A stretch of 64,000 nt of DNA from Euglena gracilis. Its lineage: Eukaryota > Euglenida > Euglenophyceae > Euglenales. The stretch's first letter is position 1, and every line of letters starts with the position of its first letter. The notes beneath the pieces were generated by a model, which made no database searches, had not been told where the DNA came from, and saw nothing but the letters and a program-made list of their open reading frames with translations. The DNA lies in NCBI GenBank assembly GCA_039621445.1, contig CP154954.1, forward strand, positions 68,234,714 to 68,298,713, read 5' to 3'. Positions 22,029 through 30,682 of this stretch are shown one piece after another. The position numbers and the translations under genes were made by a program.

Positions 22029-22504
22029 GGAGGCTAGGCACAGCGGGGGGGGGGGGCGGGCGGGGGGGCCTGGGGGGGCGAGCGGCCGCGCGGGCGGCCG
22101 CGCGGGGGGGGGGGGGGGGGTGGGAGGGGGGGGGGGTCCGAGGGCGGCCGCGCGGGCGGAACGCATCCTAAAATCGGTGATTTTCGGGTCCAAAAAGTGG
22201 TCATTTTTTGCCATTTTTGGGCCATTTTTGACCAAAAAAGTGCTTTTTTGGCCGCGCGCAGAGCGCGCGGTCCCCAAATTTGCCATTTTGTGTCCGAAAA
22301 TGGTCATTTTTGGTCATTTTTGGGCCTCAAAAATCGCGATTTTTTTCACCAAAAAATTTTCCCTTGGCTATGCTAGGCACAGGGGGGGAGGGGGGGGTCC
22401 GGGGGGGGCGAGCGGCCGCGCGGGCGGCCGCGCAGGGGCCGCGCGGGGGGGGGGGGGACGGGGGGGGCCCCGGACCCCCCCCCGAGCGGGCGCGCCTAGC
22501 CTCC
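22029..22504 (+). mobile_element. MITE-like element E1, 476 bp, TSD AGT
   Basis: Terminal inverted repeat GGAGGCTAGGC ... GCCTAGCCTCC, flanked by AGT at 22026-22028 and 22505-22507. Inside: G-rich blocks with GCGGCCGCGCGGGC palindromes at both ends and a conserved AT-richer middle with CGCGCGCAGAGCGCGCGG. No transposase. The same structure recurs in E2 at an unrelated site, so it is a non-autonomous DNA transposon family. A 3-bp TSD fits CACTA- or Harbinger-type transposition, but the terminal bases do not decide it. Confidence 0.85.
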
Positions 22505-22900
22505 AGTGGAATGAGGCTGCCACAAACAGATCACACTTATCAAAAGGTCTTATTTTTGGGGGTGTTCCCCCCGCGTCCCCCCCCCCGTCCCCAGGGTTGT
22601 ATGGGAAGCTCCGCAGACAAGGTAGGTGGTGAGGGGGTGTCACCCCCCCCAGGGGGGTACGGTGGTTGGGGGGTCCCCCCCCTAGTTTTGGAAGGGGGTC
22701 CCCGCCAACCCCCCTCCCCCTCCTCTGCGAGGGCAAAAAAATTTTGCCCTCGAAGCGCCGGGTGTGTAATTTAGGACTTTTTTGAGGCTCAACATGACAT
22801 TTTGACAAAATGGCCAAAATTGGGCGAAAAATGGCTGTAACTAGGCTAGGTGGGGAGTTGTTGGGAAATCAAAATACTGTTATGTAGGGCATTTTTATAC

Positions 22901-23015
22901 ACAAATTGTGGCTGAGCCCAGATTTCAGCCTGAAAACGTGTTCAGCCAGGGGGCCCCCGAAGGGGGCCCCCTGAACACGTGTTCAGGCTGAAATCTGGGC
23001 TCAGCCACAATTTGT
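22901..23015. repeat. Large near-perfect hairpin (115 nt)
   Basis: Arms of about 45 nt start ACAAATTGTGGCTGAGCCCA and end with its complement; the centre is GGGGGCCCCCGAAGGGGGCC. Copy 2: 41384-41498. It forms the left end of the 1.43-kb insertion. Confidence 0.9.
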
Positions 23016-23119
23016 TTAAAAACGTTTTCAGAGCCCGCCAAATGCCTGCCCTGAAATTCGTGGTCATGATTCACGCAAGAGATCAAAAACGCCAATTTGT
23101 GAAAAAAAAAAAAAAAAAA

Positions 23120-23270
23120 CGGCGCCCTCACTGAAAACGTGCCCGAACACAGATGCCTTCACTGAAAACGTGTCATTGCCACAAATGCCCTCACTGAAAA
23201 CGTGCCTGAACACAAATGCCTTCACTGAAAACGTGTCATTGCCACAAATGCCCTCACTGAAAACGTGTCA
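23120..23270 (+). repeat. Tandem subterminal repeat with CACTGAAAACGTG
   Basis: Five copies of CACTGAAAACGTG spaced by about 30 bp, alternating with GAACACAGATGCCTT and CATTGCCACAAATGCCCT. Three more lie at 24208-24282, close to the other end of the insertion, in the same orientation. Confidence 0.85.
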
Positions 23271-23305
23271 CCCCCCCTTTTTTTCTTTTTTTCCTTTTTC
23301 CCGCA

Positions 23306-23849
23306 GCCCTGCCAATATGGCCAAACGCACGGCAAACTTTGTGAATGGTCTTTTGCCACCACCCCCTAGGACGGAACTGTTCCTGGCTGCTCTCGCGGTA
23401 TACCAGCAAGATGCCAAGAAGCCGAAGTTGACCCCCTTCATGGCACCTTGCTGGCACAGGGCAACACAAAGAAAAAGTCCGGCTCCGTGGGTGTAGAGCT
23501 TGCTGCTGTTGCCAACTGTTTGGAGTTCGCCAAACTGTGTCAACATCGGCAAGCCTCTTATCCTGAGCTGCATGCTTTCTTTGTTGCCTGGACGGGATGG
23601 GAGCTGGAACCCAGCCTGTTGTTCGATGAGGCGAGCGTCATCGAACAATGTGTGGCTCAATGTGAGCAGCAGTCGGGAACTTTGTTCGTTTCAGGGAATC
23701 GTTCGGCAACCTCTTTTCAGACATACGTGAATGCCGTCGCTCGGGCATTCCGCAAAACAACGACCGAGGGAGTAGTGTTGCCTTCCTCAGATCGCCAATT
23801 CCGCCACTTCAACGAGATGTTTTCGCGTTTGTGTCCCGACTGCCTATAA
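23306..23849 (+). pseudogene. Exon-like ORF in the 1.43-kb insertion, with a -1 frame change
   Basis: A pyrimidine tract ending TTTTTCCCGCAG at 23306 is a strong 3' splice site. ATG at 23317 opens MAKRTANFVNGLLPPPPRTE for 60 residues. Near 23440 the sense reading moves by -1 into the frame GTLLAQGNTKKKSGSVGVEL, which runs to TAA 23847-23849 (133 residues from Met 23448). The text is protein-like and ends FNEMFSRLCPDCL with paired Cys. Copy 2 (41790-42333) has the same frame change. Family not recognised; the context suggests captured host coding sequence or element protein. Confidence 0.5.
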
Positions 23850-23859
23850 AACAGGAGAA

Positions 23860-24021
23860 ATGTGGTTTCTGTGGTGTCGCCATTCCGAAAATCCAAATTG
23901 TGTGGAGCTGAACAAAGTTGTCTGTGACGCCTGCGGTTTGGCATATCATTTTCATTGCCAAGATTTGCGGCGGCCACCAAAGTATGGCTCTTTTTTGTGT
24001 AAAGCCTGTCGTGTGCCGTGA
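23860..24021 (+). CDS. PHD-finger-like Cys/His module, 53 aa
   Basis: Directly after the previous ORF. Reading from ATG 23860: paired Cys positions C6, C14, C22-x2-C25, H30-x2-C33 and C47-x2-C50, with CDACGLAYHFHC and FLCKAC. The spacing C-x2-C-x4-H-x2-C then C-x2-C matches the second half of a PHD finger (chromatin reader, C4HC3). The first Cys pair (KCGFCG) is readable in the frame beginning 23852, so a frame change probably splits the finger. Copy 1 has 10 extra bases (AACAGGAGAA) before this ATG that copy 2 lacks. Start codon uncertain; could be the last exon of the preceding gene. Confidence 0.5.
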   Translation: MWFLWCRHSENPNCVELNKVVCDACGLAYHFHCQDLRRPPKYGSFLCKACRVP

Positions 24022-24335
24022 TATTCGCCCCTTCCCTGTCGTTGTGCCAAGGCAACCTAGCTTTCTTGTTGTCGTCTTCTTCGTGTTGTAGTGCCCCCGA
24101 CCCGCCTCACCCGTTGAGGACCACCCGGCCTCTCAACCGCACGCCGATTTTTCATGATTGCGATTTTGCACGCCGATTTTTCTTGCTGGGGGTTGCCACA
24201 GATGCCCTCACTGAAAACGTGCCTGAACACAGATGCCTTCACTGAAAACGTGTCATTGCCACAAATGCCCTCATTGAAAACGTGTTCATGACCACGAATT
24301 TCAGGGCAGGCATTTGGCGGGCTGAACACGTTTTT

Positions 24336-25050
24336 AAGGGCTTCAATTTAGGTACAAAAGGACATTTCTTTTCATTCCCCGCCATTTTTGAGAAATTCCA
24401 GAAAAATTAACCTTTTGACCCAAAAAAGCGGCCAAAAATTTCACCGACCGAAAACTGGAGGTAGGAGGGCCCCCCCCCCCTTGAGATTCACATACAACCC
24501 TGCACGCCCCCCCCCCCCGCGTCCCCCCGCGTCCCAGATTTCGGCCGGGCACGTTTTTTGGTCCAAAGGAAAATTAAATACAAATTTGGGTGACACCAAA
24601 GAATACGTGTGGGGGTGGTTGGGCCACAGTTCCTCCCCGCGTCCCCCCCCCCCCGCATCCCCCCCCCCCCCCCCCATCCCGAGCCACCCCCTTGGTTTCC
24701 ACCAACCCCCGGTTGAGTGATCGGGGGGGGGGGGCACTAGCCTCAGTGGGAGGGGGTGGGGAGGGGGATGCAGGGGGGTGGGGGTTTTCCTGTTCCTGTG
24801 CATTTTGGAATCACTGCCGTCAGGAAGAACAGCTTCTGGAACTTCAGTAACCAGTGTAACAATGACCATTCTCCTTGAACACGTCTTGTGTCCCACCATG
24901 GGAGCTACTTGCAGCCAGGGCTGAAGTTTTTTTTGTTTTAAACCAAAGCAAAAAAACTTTCATGAATAAAAAACGGTTCAAACCGGTTTTTTGTTTCAAA
25001 AAAGAGTGCTTTTTTTTAAATAAAACACTGCAAATAGGAAAAAAACTTGT
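24336..25050 (+). other. Stretch without a supported gene
   Basis: The right half of the interrupted dispersed repeat (24337-24470) is followed by alternating C and G runs (24470-24780) and an AT-rich end with AAAAAACGGTTCAAACCGGTTTTTT-like palindrome around 24970-25000. No gene seen. Confidence 0.5.
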
Positions 25051-25126
25051 TTAAAACCTATTTTCTGGGCCCGACGCCTGTCTTGAAATTCTACTGACAT
25101 TAACGGATTTCAGGCTGAAATTGTTC

Positions 25127-25275
25127 ATGTCAGTCGATTTCCATTCAGGCGCCCGTTTATGTCGGTCGATTTCCATTCAGGCGCCCGTTTATGTCGGTCG
25201 ATTTCCATTCAGGCGCCCGTTTATGTCGGTCGATTTCCATTCAGGCGCCCTTTTATGTCGGTCGATTTCCATTCC
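25127..25275 (+). repeat. 32-bp tandem array A (4 full units and a partial)
   Basis: Unit ATGTCGGTCGATTTCCATTC followed by AGGCGCCCGTTT, head to tail with no spacers. Copy 2 has one unit fewer (43581-43697). Confidence 0.95.
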
Positions 25276-25962
25276 ATTGAAATCTGTTGCTGGTCAGATT
25301 GGGAATTTTTAGTGACTTTTTGGACATTTTGGATTTACCTTTTTTTCGACATTTTTGGTCCTATGGGGTTGTGGAGGCGTTATGGACCAGACAAAAACCA
25401 AATTTTGTGGTCGGGTGATCACAGCTGGCTGAACTTTGGATGGAATAGACGGAAGGCCGGGACTTAAGATTATCATTCTCTGGAACTTCAGAAAAGCATT
25501 CGGCAAATTTGTCCTGAACCTGTTGTCATCACTGGTCATCTGAAAGAAAAGCTTTCAGGTGAGGAGTGATTTGGCAATGTTAAACCTATTTTCTGGGCTC
25601 GACGCCTGTATTGCAATTCTATTCTATTGCAAGGCTGTGTTCCTAGCAACATGGCTTTGGTCAAAATCTGTGTTTCTAAAAAAACGCAGACTCTGACCTG
25701 AGTCTGTGTTTCGAAACGCTGAGTCTGTTTCTGCGTTTCGAAACGCAGACTCAGGTCAGAGTCTGCGTTTGAGACACAGTTCTTGATATAGAGATAGTTT
25801 CTTTCAAAATGGAAGAAAAAGCATTCCGAAAAAGAGAGACAAAAGGTTGGTCGACATTAACGAATTTCAGGCTGAAACTTGCAATGTCCCAAAACGGAAC
25901 AAAAAGGCATTCAAAAAAGGACACAAAAGGTCGGTCGATTTCCAAGACATCGGAATCCGTTT

Positions 25963-26092
25963 ATGTCAGTCGATTTCCATTCAGGCGCCCGTTTATGTCG
26001 GTCGATTTCCATTCAGGCGCCCGTTTATGTCAGTCGATTTCCATTCAGGCGCCGTTTATGTCAGTCGATTTCCATTCAGGCGCCCGTTAATG
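25963..26092 (+). repeat. 32-bp tandem array B (4 units)
   Basis: Same 32-bp unit as array A, one unit shortened by a base. Copy 2 has five units (44385-44543). Confidence 0.95.
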
Positions 26093-26187
26093 GGCTAAAA
26101 ACCCCTTTTTTGACCATATTTCCGTCCAGGCGGTTCGGTCGAATGAATATCAAGACAGGCGTCGGGCCCAGACAAAATAGGTTTTAG

Positions 26188-26291
26188 AAAAATCGACCGA
26201 CACTAACAGATTCAGCAGGGGCGCCGGGCGGCTCGCTTCGCTCGCTCGCGCCCGGCGCCCCTGCTGAATCTGTTAGTGTCGGTCGATTTTT
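26188..26291. repeat. Perfect 43-bp-arm hairpin
   Basis: Arms 26188-26230 and 26249-26291 are exact complements, beginning AAAAATCGACCGACACTAAC; the 18-nt loop is GCTCGCTTCGCTCGCTCG. The outer word CGACCGACA complements the GTCGGTCG of the 32-bp array. It sits 2 bp outside the foldback element. Copy 2: 44642-44745. Confidence 0.95.
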
Positions 26292-26329
26292 GTATAAAAA
26301 ACACTTGTTTTAAAACAATGCCTCAGCCC

Positions 26330-26440
26330 TGGGGACCCCCTTCCGAAACTGGGGGACCCCCCTTCCGAAACTAGGGGGGTGTCGGGGGCCCGCCTCCGAA
26401 ACCGGGGGGGGGGTGTGGGGACCCCCCTTCCGAAACTAGG
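26330..26440 (+). repeat. Homopolymer-core element, core CCTTCCGAAACT
   Basis: Three direct copies of CCTTCCGAAACT and one of GCCTCCGAAACC, each bounded by runs of 4-9 G or C. Copy 2 44785-44897 differs in G-run length. Confidence 0.7.
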
Positions 26441-26611
26441 TCAAAAGGTCAATTTTCTTAAATTTCACAAAAACGTTGGGGAATCAAAAGAAATGTCCAA
26501 CACCTAAATTGAAGCCCTCAAAATGCCCTATCTAACAGTATTTTGATTTCCTGACAACTCCCCACCTGTCCCGATTTATGCTCATTCTTGGCCATTTTGC
26601 CAAAATTTCAT

Positions 26612-26982
26612 TTAAAAATCATCATTCTCCTCCATCAGTTTTTTCTTGGGGGTGCAACATTCCAACAGCCAATCCTTTTTCTGACCATTTCCAAATGCAA
26701 CATCACCAGTTAACCTCAACCTGCCAAAACCTTTCAAAATCTCTGGCAAGTTTGCACCATCAAACTCTGGCAATTTCACAGGGGGTAATCTTGAACTTTG
26801 GGTTGAATTTTGGCTGGGGTTGCTGGGGTTTATTTACACAATTTGCTGAAGAAATGTTACAACCTGGGTGATGGGGTTTCACAGGGGTAAACACAGACTG
26901 ACTGCTGCTGGCTGATTTGATTTCCAGTTCCTGTAACCTTCTTTCCAAATCTTCAATGGAAGAAATTTCTGTGGCACCTTCA
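26612..26982 (-). pseudogene. Retroelement gag-like fragment
   Basis: Minus strand, read from 26982: GATEISSIEDLERRLQELEI (coiled coil), then a Ser/Pro/Gln-rich spacer to KFKITP. At a CCCCC run (about 26788) the reading shifts by one base and continues PVKLPEFDGANLPEILKGFG ... RLTGDVAF ... KKDWLLECCTPKKKLME to TAA at 26612. The pattern 'LPxFDG ... F..RLTG ... WL' is typical of LTR-retroelement capsid N-termini. A T-rich tract ending GAAG just upstream on this strand may be a splice acceptor. Same break in copy 2. Capsid assembly would be its ancestral role. Assignment rests on motif memory only. Confidence 0.5.
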
Positions 26983-27179
26983 AAAAAAAAAAAACAGGGA
27001 AATCTGGGAAATACTGGCCAACCCAAACAAGACAAACAAAACCGAAGAAACCAGAACAGAAACCCAACCACTTGGTTCAGGACCAAGTCAGCAAGATGAT
27101 TAAGATCTTGTCTCCACCAGGAACTTGTTCTGGACAGCAAGGAGAACAGCAGCACCAGAGGCTTCAACCAAATAACGTG

Positions 27180-27560
27180 ACCCCCCCCCCCCCTATATGT
27201 CACCCCCCTGGGAGCGTTTTGACGGGGGGGGGGGGGGTGACAATTGGGGGGTCGCCCCACCCCCCCCCCCCCCTCACCGACCCCCTCGCCACGCCATTTT
27301 ATCCCCCCCCCCTCCCCCCCTTTTCAGACCCCCTCGCCACGCCATGTCAGCCGCGCCAAAGAAAATTTTCGTGGAAAACCCCCGCACACCCCTCCCCCCC
27401 CCCCATCCGGGACCCCCTCGCCACGCCAACCCCCTCCCCTAGCCGGACGGCTCGCCACGGCGTGCCGACCCCCCATTAGGGGGGGGGGTTACTCAATTCA
27501 CCCCACATTCCATGGGTCCATGGGTCCCCCCCCCCTAATTGTCGCCCCCCAAGGGGGGGG
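27180..27560 (+). repeat. Homopolymer-core element, core GTGACAATTGG / CCTAATTGTCGCC
   Basis: Inverted and direct copies of a GTCAC/GTGAC-containing core next to C runs (left) and G runs (right). The interior has several CCCCTCGCCACGCCA words. Copy 2 (45630-46015) differs in run lengths and in the segment near 45673. Confidence 0.6.
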
Positions 27561-27579
27561 GGTCAGGCTTGTGCTTAGT

Positions 27580-27860
27580 CGGGTGCCTACCCCACGGGGG
27601 GGGGGGCTAGGGGCAGGCACCCCATAGCACCCGATCTGACCCCCCTCTGCGGGGAGGGGGTAGGGTGTCGGGGGGTGCCTGCCCCTAGCAGGCACCCCCC
27701 TCCGACCCCGGCGCCGAAGGCGCCGGGGGCCCAGAAACGGCCATTTTCAATGAAAATTTTCTGGGGCCGGCCCGGCCCCCTATCCCCCCCCGGGGGGGGT
27801 GTGCCTGCTAGGGGCAGGCACCCTATAGCACCCACCCCCCCCCCGGTTGGTAAGCACAAG
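27580..27860 (+). repeat. Dispersed repeat with GGGGCAGGCACCCCATAGCACC
   Basis: Palindrome-rich unit starting GTCGGGTGCCTACCCCACGG, with inner copies of CTAGGGGCAGGCACCC. Homologs at 46040-46320 and, diverged, at 57215-57545 inside another element. Confidence 0.75.
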
Positions 27861-28027
27861 CATGGGGGGGGGTCACGTTATGGGAAGAAATTTTCGGTAC
27901 ATTTTGGTGCTCATTTTCGGCTCAAAAACAGTTTTTCTGGGTCCGGGAGGCCAAAAAAAAATCGTCCTGGGCAAATTTTTTTCGATTTTTCCGCTTTTTT
28001 TGACCCAGAAATGACCGAAAACTCATG

Positions 28028-28495
28028 GGAGGCTAGGCACAGTGGGGGGAGGGGGGGGTCCAGGGGGGGGCGCGCGGCCGCGCGGGCGGCCGCGCGGGCA
28101 GCCGCGCGGGGGGGAGGGGGGGGAGGGGGTCCGAAGGCGGCCGCGCGGGCGGAACGCATCCTAAAATCGGCGATTTTCAGGTCCAAAAAGTGGTCATTTT
28201 TTGTCATTTTTGGGCCATTTTTGACCAAAAAAGTGCTTTTTTGGCCGCGCGCAGAGCGCGCGGCCCCCAAATTTGCCATTTTGTGTCCGAAAATGGTCAT
28301 TTTTGGTCATTTTTGGGCCTCAAAAAATCGCGCTTTTTCACCAAATTTTTTTTTTCTTGGCTATGCTAGGCACAGTGGGGGGAGGGGGGGGTCCAGGGGG
28401 TGGCGAGCGGCCGCGCGGGCGGCCGCGCAGGGGCCGCGCAGGGGGGGGGGGGAGGGGGGGGTCCCGGCCCCCCCCGAGCGGCGCGCCTAGCCTCC
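28028..28495 (+). mobile_element. MITE-like element E2, 468 bp, TSD ATG
   Basis: Same family as E1: GGAGGCTAGGC ... GCCTAGCCTCC ends, identical middle word CGCGCGCAGAGCGCGCGG. Flanked by ATG at 28025-28027 and 28496-28498. Its flanks together form a dispersed repeat that exists uninterrupted near 49793 and 52105, confirming the insertion and its ends. Confidence 0.9.
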
Positions 28496-28499
28496 ATGG

Positions 28500-29120
28500 G
28501 TTTCGGGCCCAAAACAGGGCGCCGGGGGTCGGCTCAAAAACAGGTTTTCCGGGTGTGGGAGGCCAAAAAAGCACCGTTTCGGGTAAATTTTTTTCACTTT
28601 TTTTTCGAAGAGGAGCGGTTATCACCGCGGTTATGTGGGCAAGGTGCCTTGCAAGGTAGTGGAGGCAGAGTTCAAAATTCTCATATGTATGGGTATGAGG
28701 TTTGGCACGTCCGACTCGGACCCTCAGTCACCAAGGAGGGGGTTCTTTTTCCGTGCCGAAGCGGACCCCCCAGGGGGGGGGTGACAAAATAGGTAATCCC
28801 TGGCGATTGCATGTTCCGACCCTGTTTGCAAATCCAATATTTCACCTGTCACGTTGGCTTTTGATCAAAAGCTCTCCCCTCACCCCCCAAAAACAAGACT
28901 CCCCCCAAGAATAAGACCCCCCTGGGTCTTATTCTTGGGGGGACCCCCTGATCAAGCAAAAATCCAAAAATAAGCCCCCCCCAAAAATAATGGTGAAACC
29001 TTTCCCTGAAGAATTACCCAAAAACCCTATTTCAAATAATGAAATTTCAAAAATTGGGGGTGTTTGAGTTTCAAAAAATAGGATAAAAGAACCAATTTAC
29101 TTGCATTTACCAATTTATTT
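28500..29120 (+). other. Stretch without a supported gene
   Basis: Right flank of E2 (dispersed repeat of CATGGGTTTCGGGCCCAAAA type), then unremarkable sequence around the short hairpin. No gene seen. Confidence 0.5.
28901..28942. repeat. Short hairpin CCCCCCAAGAATAAGACCC
   Basis: Nineteen-base arms (28901-28919 and 28924-28942), loop CCCT. Copy 2 keeps the left arm but its right arm is broken at 47399, where extra T-rich sequence begins. Confidence 0.85.
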
Positions 29121-29450
29121 GAAACCGTGTATTGGGGCTCTGGCTTCACGCCCGAACCGGCGTCCCGAACCGGCGTTCTGGATGCCGGTTCGGCGCAGAA
29201 ATTTCTGCGCCGAACCGGTGTCCAGAACGCCGGTTCGGGCGGGAAAACGGCGTCTTGGGGACCGAAAATGAAAAGTGCCAAAAAGTGTCCAAAATGGTTT
29301 GTAGACATGAGGCAATCATATCTGAGCACTTTTTGGGGGGGTATTTGGCCAGAAATTGGGGTATTTTGTGCAACAATTTCCATTTGGCCAAATCTGGGGA
29401 TTTTCTGAAATAGAATGCCATGCAGCACGGCTGAAATCTAAGGCCATCTA
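29120..29450 (+). repeat. Dispersed CCGAACCGGCG repeat, copy at 29.1 kb
   Basis: About 330 bp: a head of nested CCGAACCGG/CCGGTTCGG palindromes (29152-29250, with CGGCGCAGAAATTTCTGCGCCG), then a non-palindromic tail (AAAAAGTGTCCAAAATGG, GGCCAGAAATTGGGGT, CATGCAGCACGGCTGA). Independent diverged copies: 58045-58380 and 62145-62460. Heads alone: 30158-30310 and 63160-63265. Duplicate: 48240-48570. Confidence 0.85.
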
Positions 29451-29524
29451 AAACCCTTGAGAAGGGTTCGATCAAGGGGCAACATGGCAGGTGAATAGTG
29501 GATTTTGGAATTTGCGAAAAGGGT

Positions 29525-30010
29525 CCAAAAATCGTAATTCTGAAAAAACCCAAGGGGTCCAGCTAAAATTTCCTAACCATGATTCTGAAAAACCGAGGGG
29601 AGGGTCCAACCAATTTTGAAAACACCCAGGGGAAAACACACAAAATTTCCCAACTATAATTAACATTTCCCAACAACTTTGAAAAATTCCCGGGGGGGGT
29701 CCAGCCAAATTTTCCCAACTGTACTTCTGAAAAACCCTGGGGGGGGGGGCTCCAGCCAATTTTTTTTTTCAACCGTGTTTGTGAAGAAACCCAGCCAAAA
29801 TTTCTGAACCGGAATTCTGAAAAAAGGGGGGATCAAATCCCAACCATAATTCTGGAAAAAAAACCAGCGGGGTCCAACCAAAAATTCGGCATTGCAAATC
29901 TGAAAAAATCTGGGGGGGGTCCAGCCAAAATTTCCCAACCATGATTCTGAAAAAACCTAGGGGTGGTCCAACCAAAAATTTTTTCCAAATCGTAATTCTG
30001 AAAAAAAAAC
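29525..30010 (+). repeat. Tandem repeat with AATTCTGAAAAACC...GGTCCAGCCAAAATTT
   Basis: Eight or nine degenerate units of 50-65 bp; a G run of 4-12 follows each AAAAACC word. Copy 2 keeps about six units (48640-48935) and then diverges into a G-rich block. Minus-strand open frames here (Pro/Phe/Trp repeats) are by-products. Confidence 0.8.
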
Positions 30011-30157
30011 CTTTCGATTGATGGGTAACCTGGCATCAGACGTATGAAAACTTCAATCGGCCGATCGACATGGCCATGAGCCCAAAGGATCCCAAAAATG
30101 CCCAAAAATGTTCAGAAACTGGGTATTTAGGGCGAAATTGGCCTTTATTCCTTGAAC

Positions 30158-30310
30158 GCCGGTTCGGGCGTGAAGCCAGAGCCCCTAATCCACGGTTTCA
30201 ACAACTGTGGCCGGTTCGGGCGTGAAGCCGTGTTCCAGAACGCCGGTTCGGGCGGCAGCCCGAACCGGCGTTCTGTTACACGGCTTCACGCCCGAACCGG
30301 CGTTCTGGAC
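30158..30310. repeat. CCGAACCGG palindrome cluster
   Basis: Nested inverted repeats centred near 30255 (GAACGCCGGTTCGGGC and complement; TGTTCCAGAACGCC and near-complement). Head-only member of the repeat family; duplicate at 49318-49478. Confidence 0.8.
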
Positions 30311-30682
30311 ACAGTTTTCGTATCAGAACCAATTTACACAAGGCGCGAAGTGCCGAGGAAACTTTTTAGTGTTTTTGGGAACCTGGAAAATGATGTTTTC
30401 GGGCCTGAGTCAGTCACAAAAAGAAATCCAAAAATCAGACCCCCCCCAAAAGGACCCCCTCTGTCATTTTCAAGCAACGGACCAAAAAAATCCTGGGTCG
30501 GCCAGCCCCCTCGGCATGAAGCATTGGACTGATACCTTTGTGCTTGTTCTCACCGGGTTACGCCGCGGTTACACCACACAGCAATGCCTCAACCGGTGGA
30601 TTGAGCCACTGTTCTGTCAGGGCCGAAAATGGTCCTTTGATCAGAACGTGACCTGGAAGTATTATAATTCCAGATCCCCCCC

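Larger units (their letters stand above)
22898..24330 (+). mobile_element. 1.43-kb insertion with TSD TTTTTA carrying an exon-like ORF and PHD-like module
   Basis: TTTTTA flanks the interval at 22892-22897 and 24331-24336. It interrupts a dispersed repeat whose uninterrupted form is seen near 26518 (minus strand), 53930 and 54140. The left end is a 115-nt hairpin (22901-23015). Next to it, the sequence from 23014 (TTTAAAAACGTTTTCAGAGC and on) is an inverted copy of the right end 24283-24336 (about 45 bp, near identical), and both ends carry repeats with CACTGAAAACGTG. Internal content: a splice acceptor, an ORF and a Cys/His module. Family unknown. Confidence 0.75.
25053..26185. mobile_element. 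Foldback-like element, 1.13 kb, TIR of about 40 bp
   Basis: Left end AAAACCTATTTTCTGGGCCC and right end its complement (with a small indel), extending through CGACGCCTGTCTTGA. A third, diverged copy of the end lies inside at about 25581. It carries two arrays of a 32-bp unit and a short palindrome GCGTTTCGAAACGC (25733-25747). No transposase. No clear TSD was identified. Confidence 0.65.
11803..30575 (+). repeat. Direct tandem duplication, copy 1 (18,773 bp)
   Basis: From ACACAGCAATGCC at 11803 the sequence matches the stretch starting at 30576 in the same order and orientation to the end of the unit. The right end of copy 1 (GCGGTTACACCAC) runs straight into the left end of copy 2 (ACAGCAATGCC), while copy 2 ends with the same GCGGTTACACCAC at 49741 followed by unrelated sequence. 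The overlap at the junction is 2 bp (AC). Identity is high: the first 1.08 kb shows one substitution, and about a dozen are seen in 13.3-16.0 kb. Confidence 0.95.

Noticed and set aside
22030-22500. Gly/Ala/Arg-rich open frames in the MITEs
   Set aside because: They follow the G runs and GCGGCCGCGC palindromes; the same DNA is explained by the TIR element.
25127-26092. 32-bp repeats looking like a CRISPR array
   Set aside because: Units are directly head to tail with no unique spacers, no cas genes are present, and the context is eukaryotic; it is a minisatellite.
29520-29980. Trp/Pro/Phe-rich repeated minus-strand protein
   Set aside because: Frames arise from a degenerate tandem DNA repeat, shift repeatedly and are partly replaced in copy 2.
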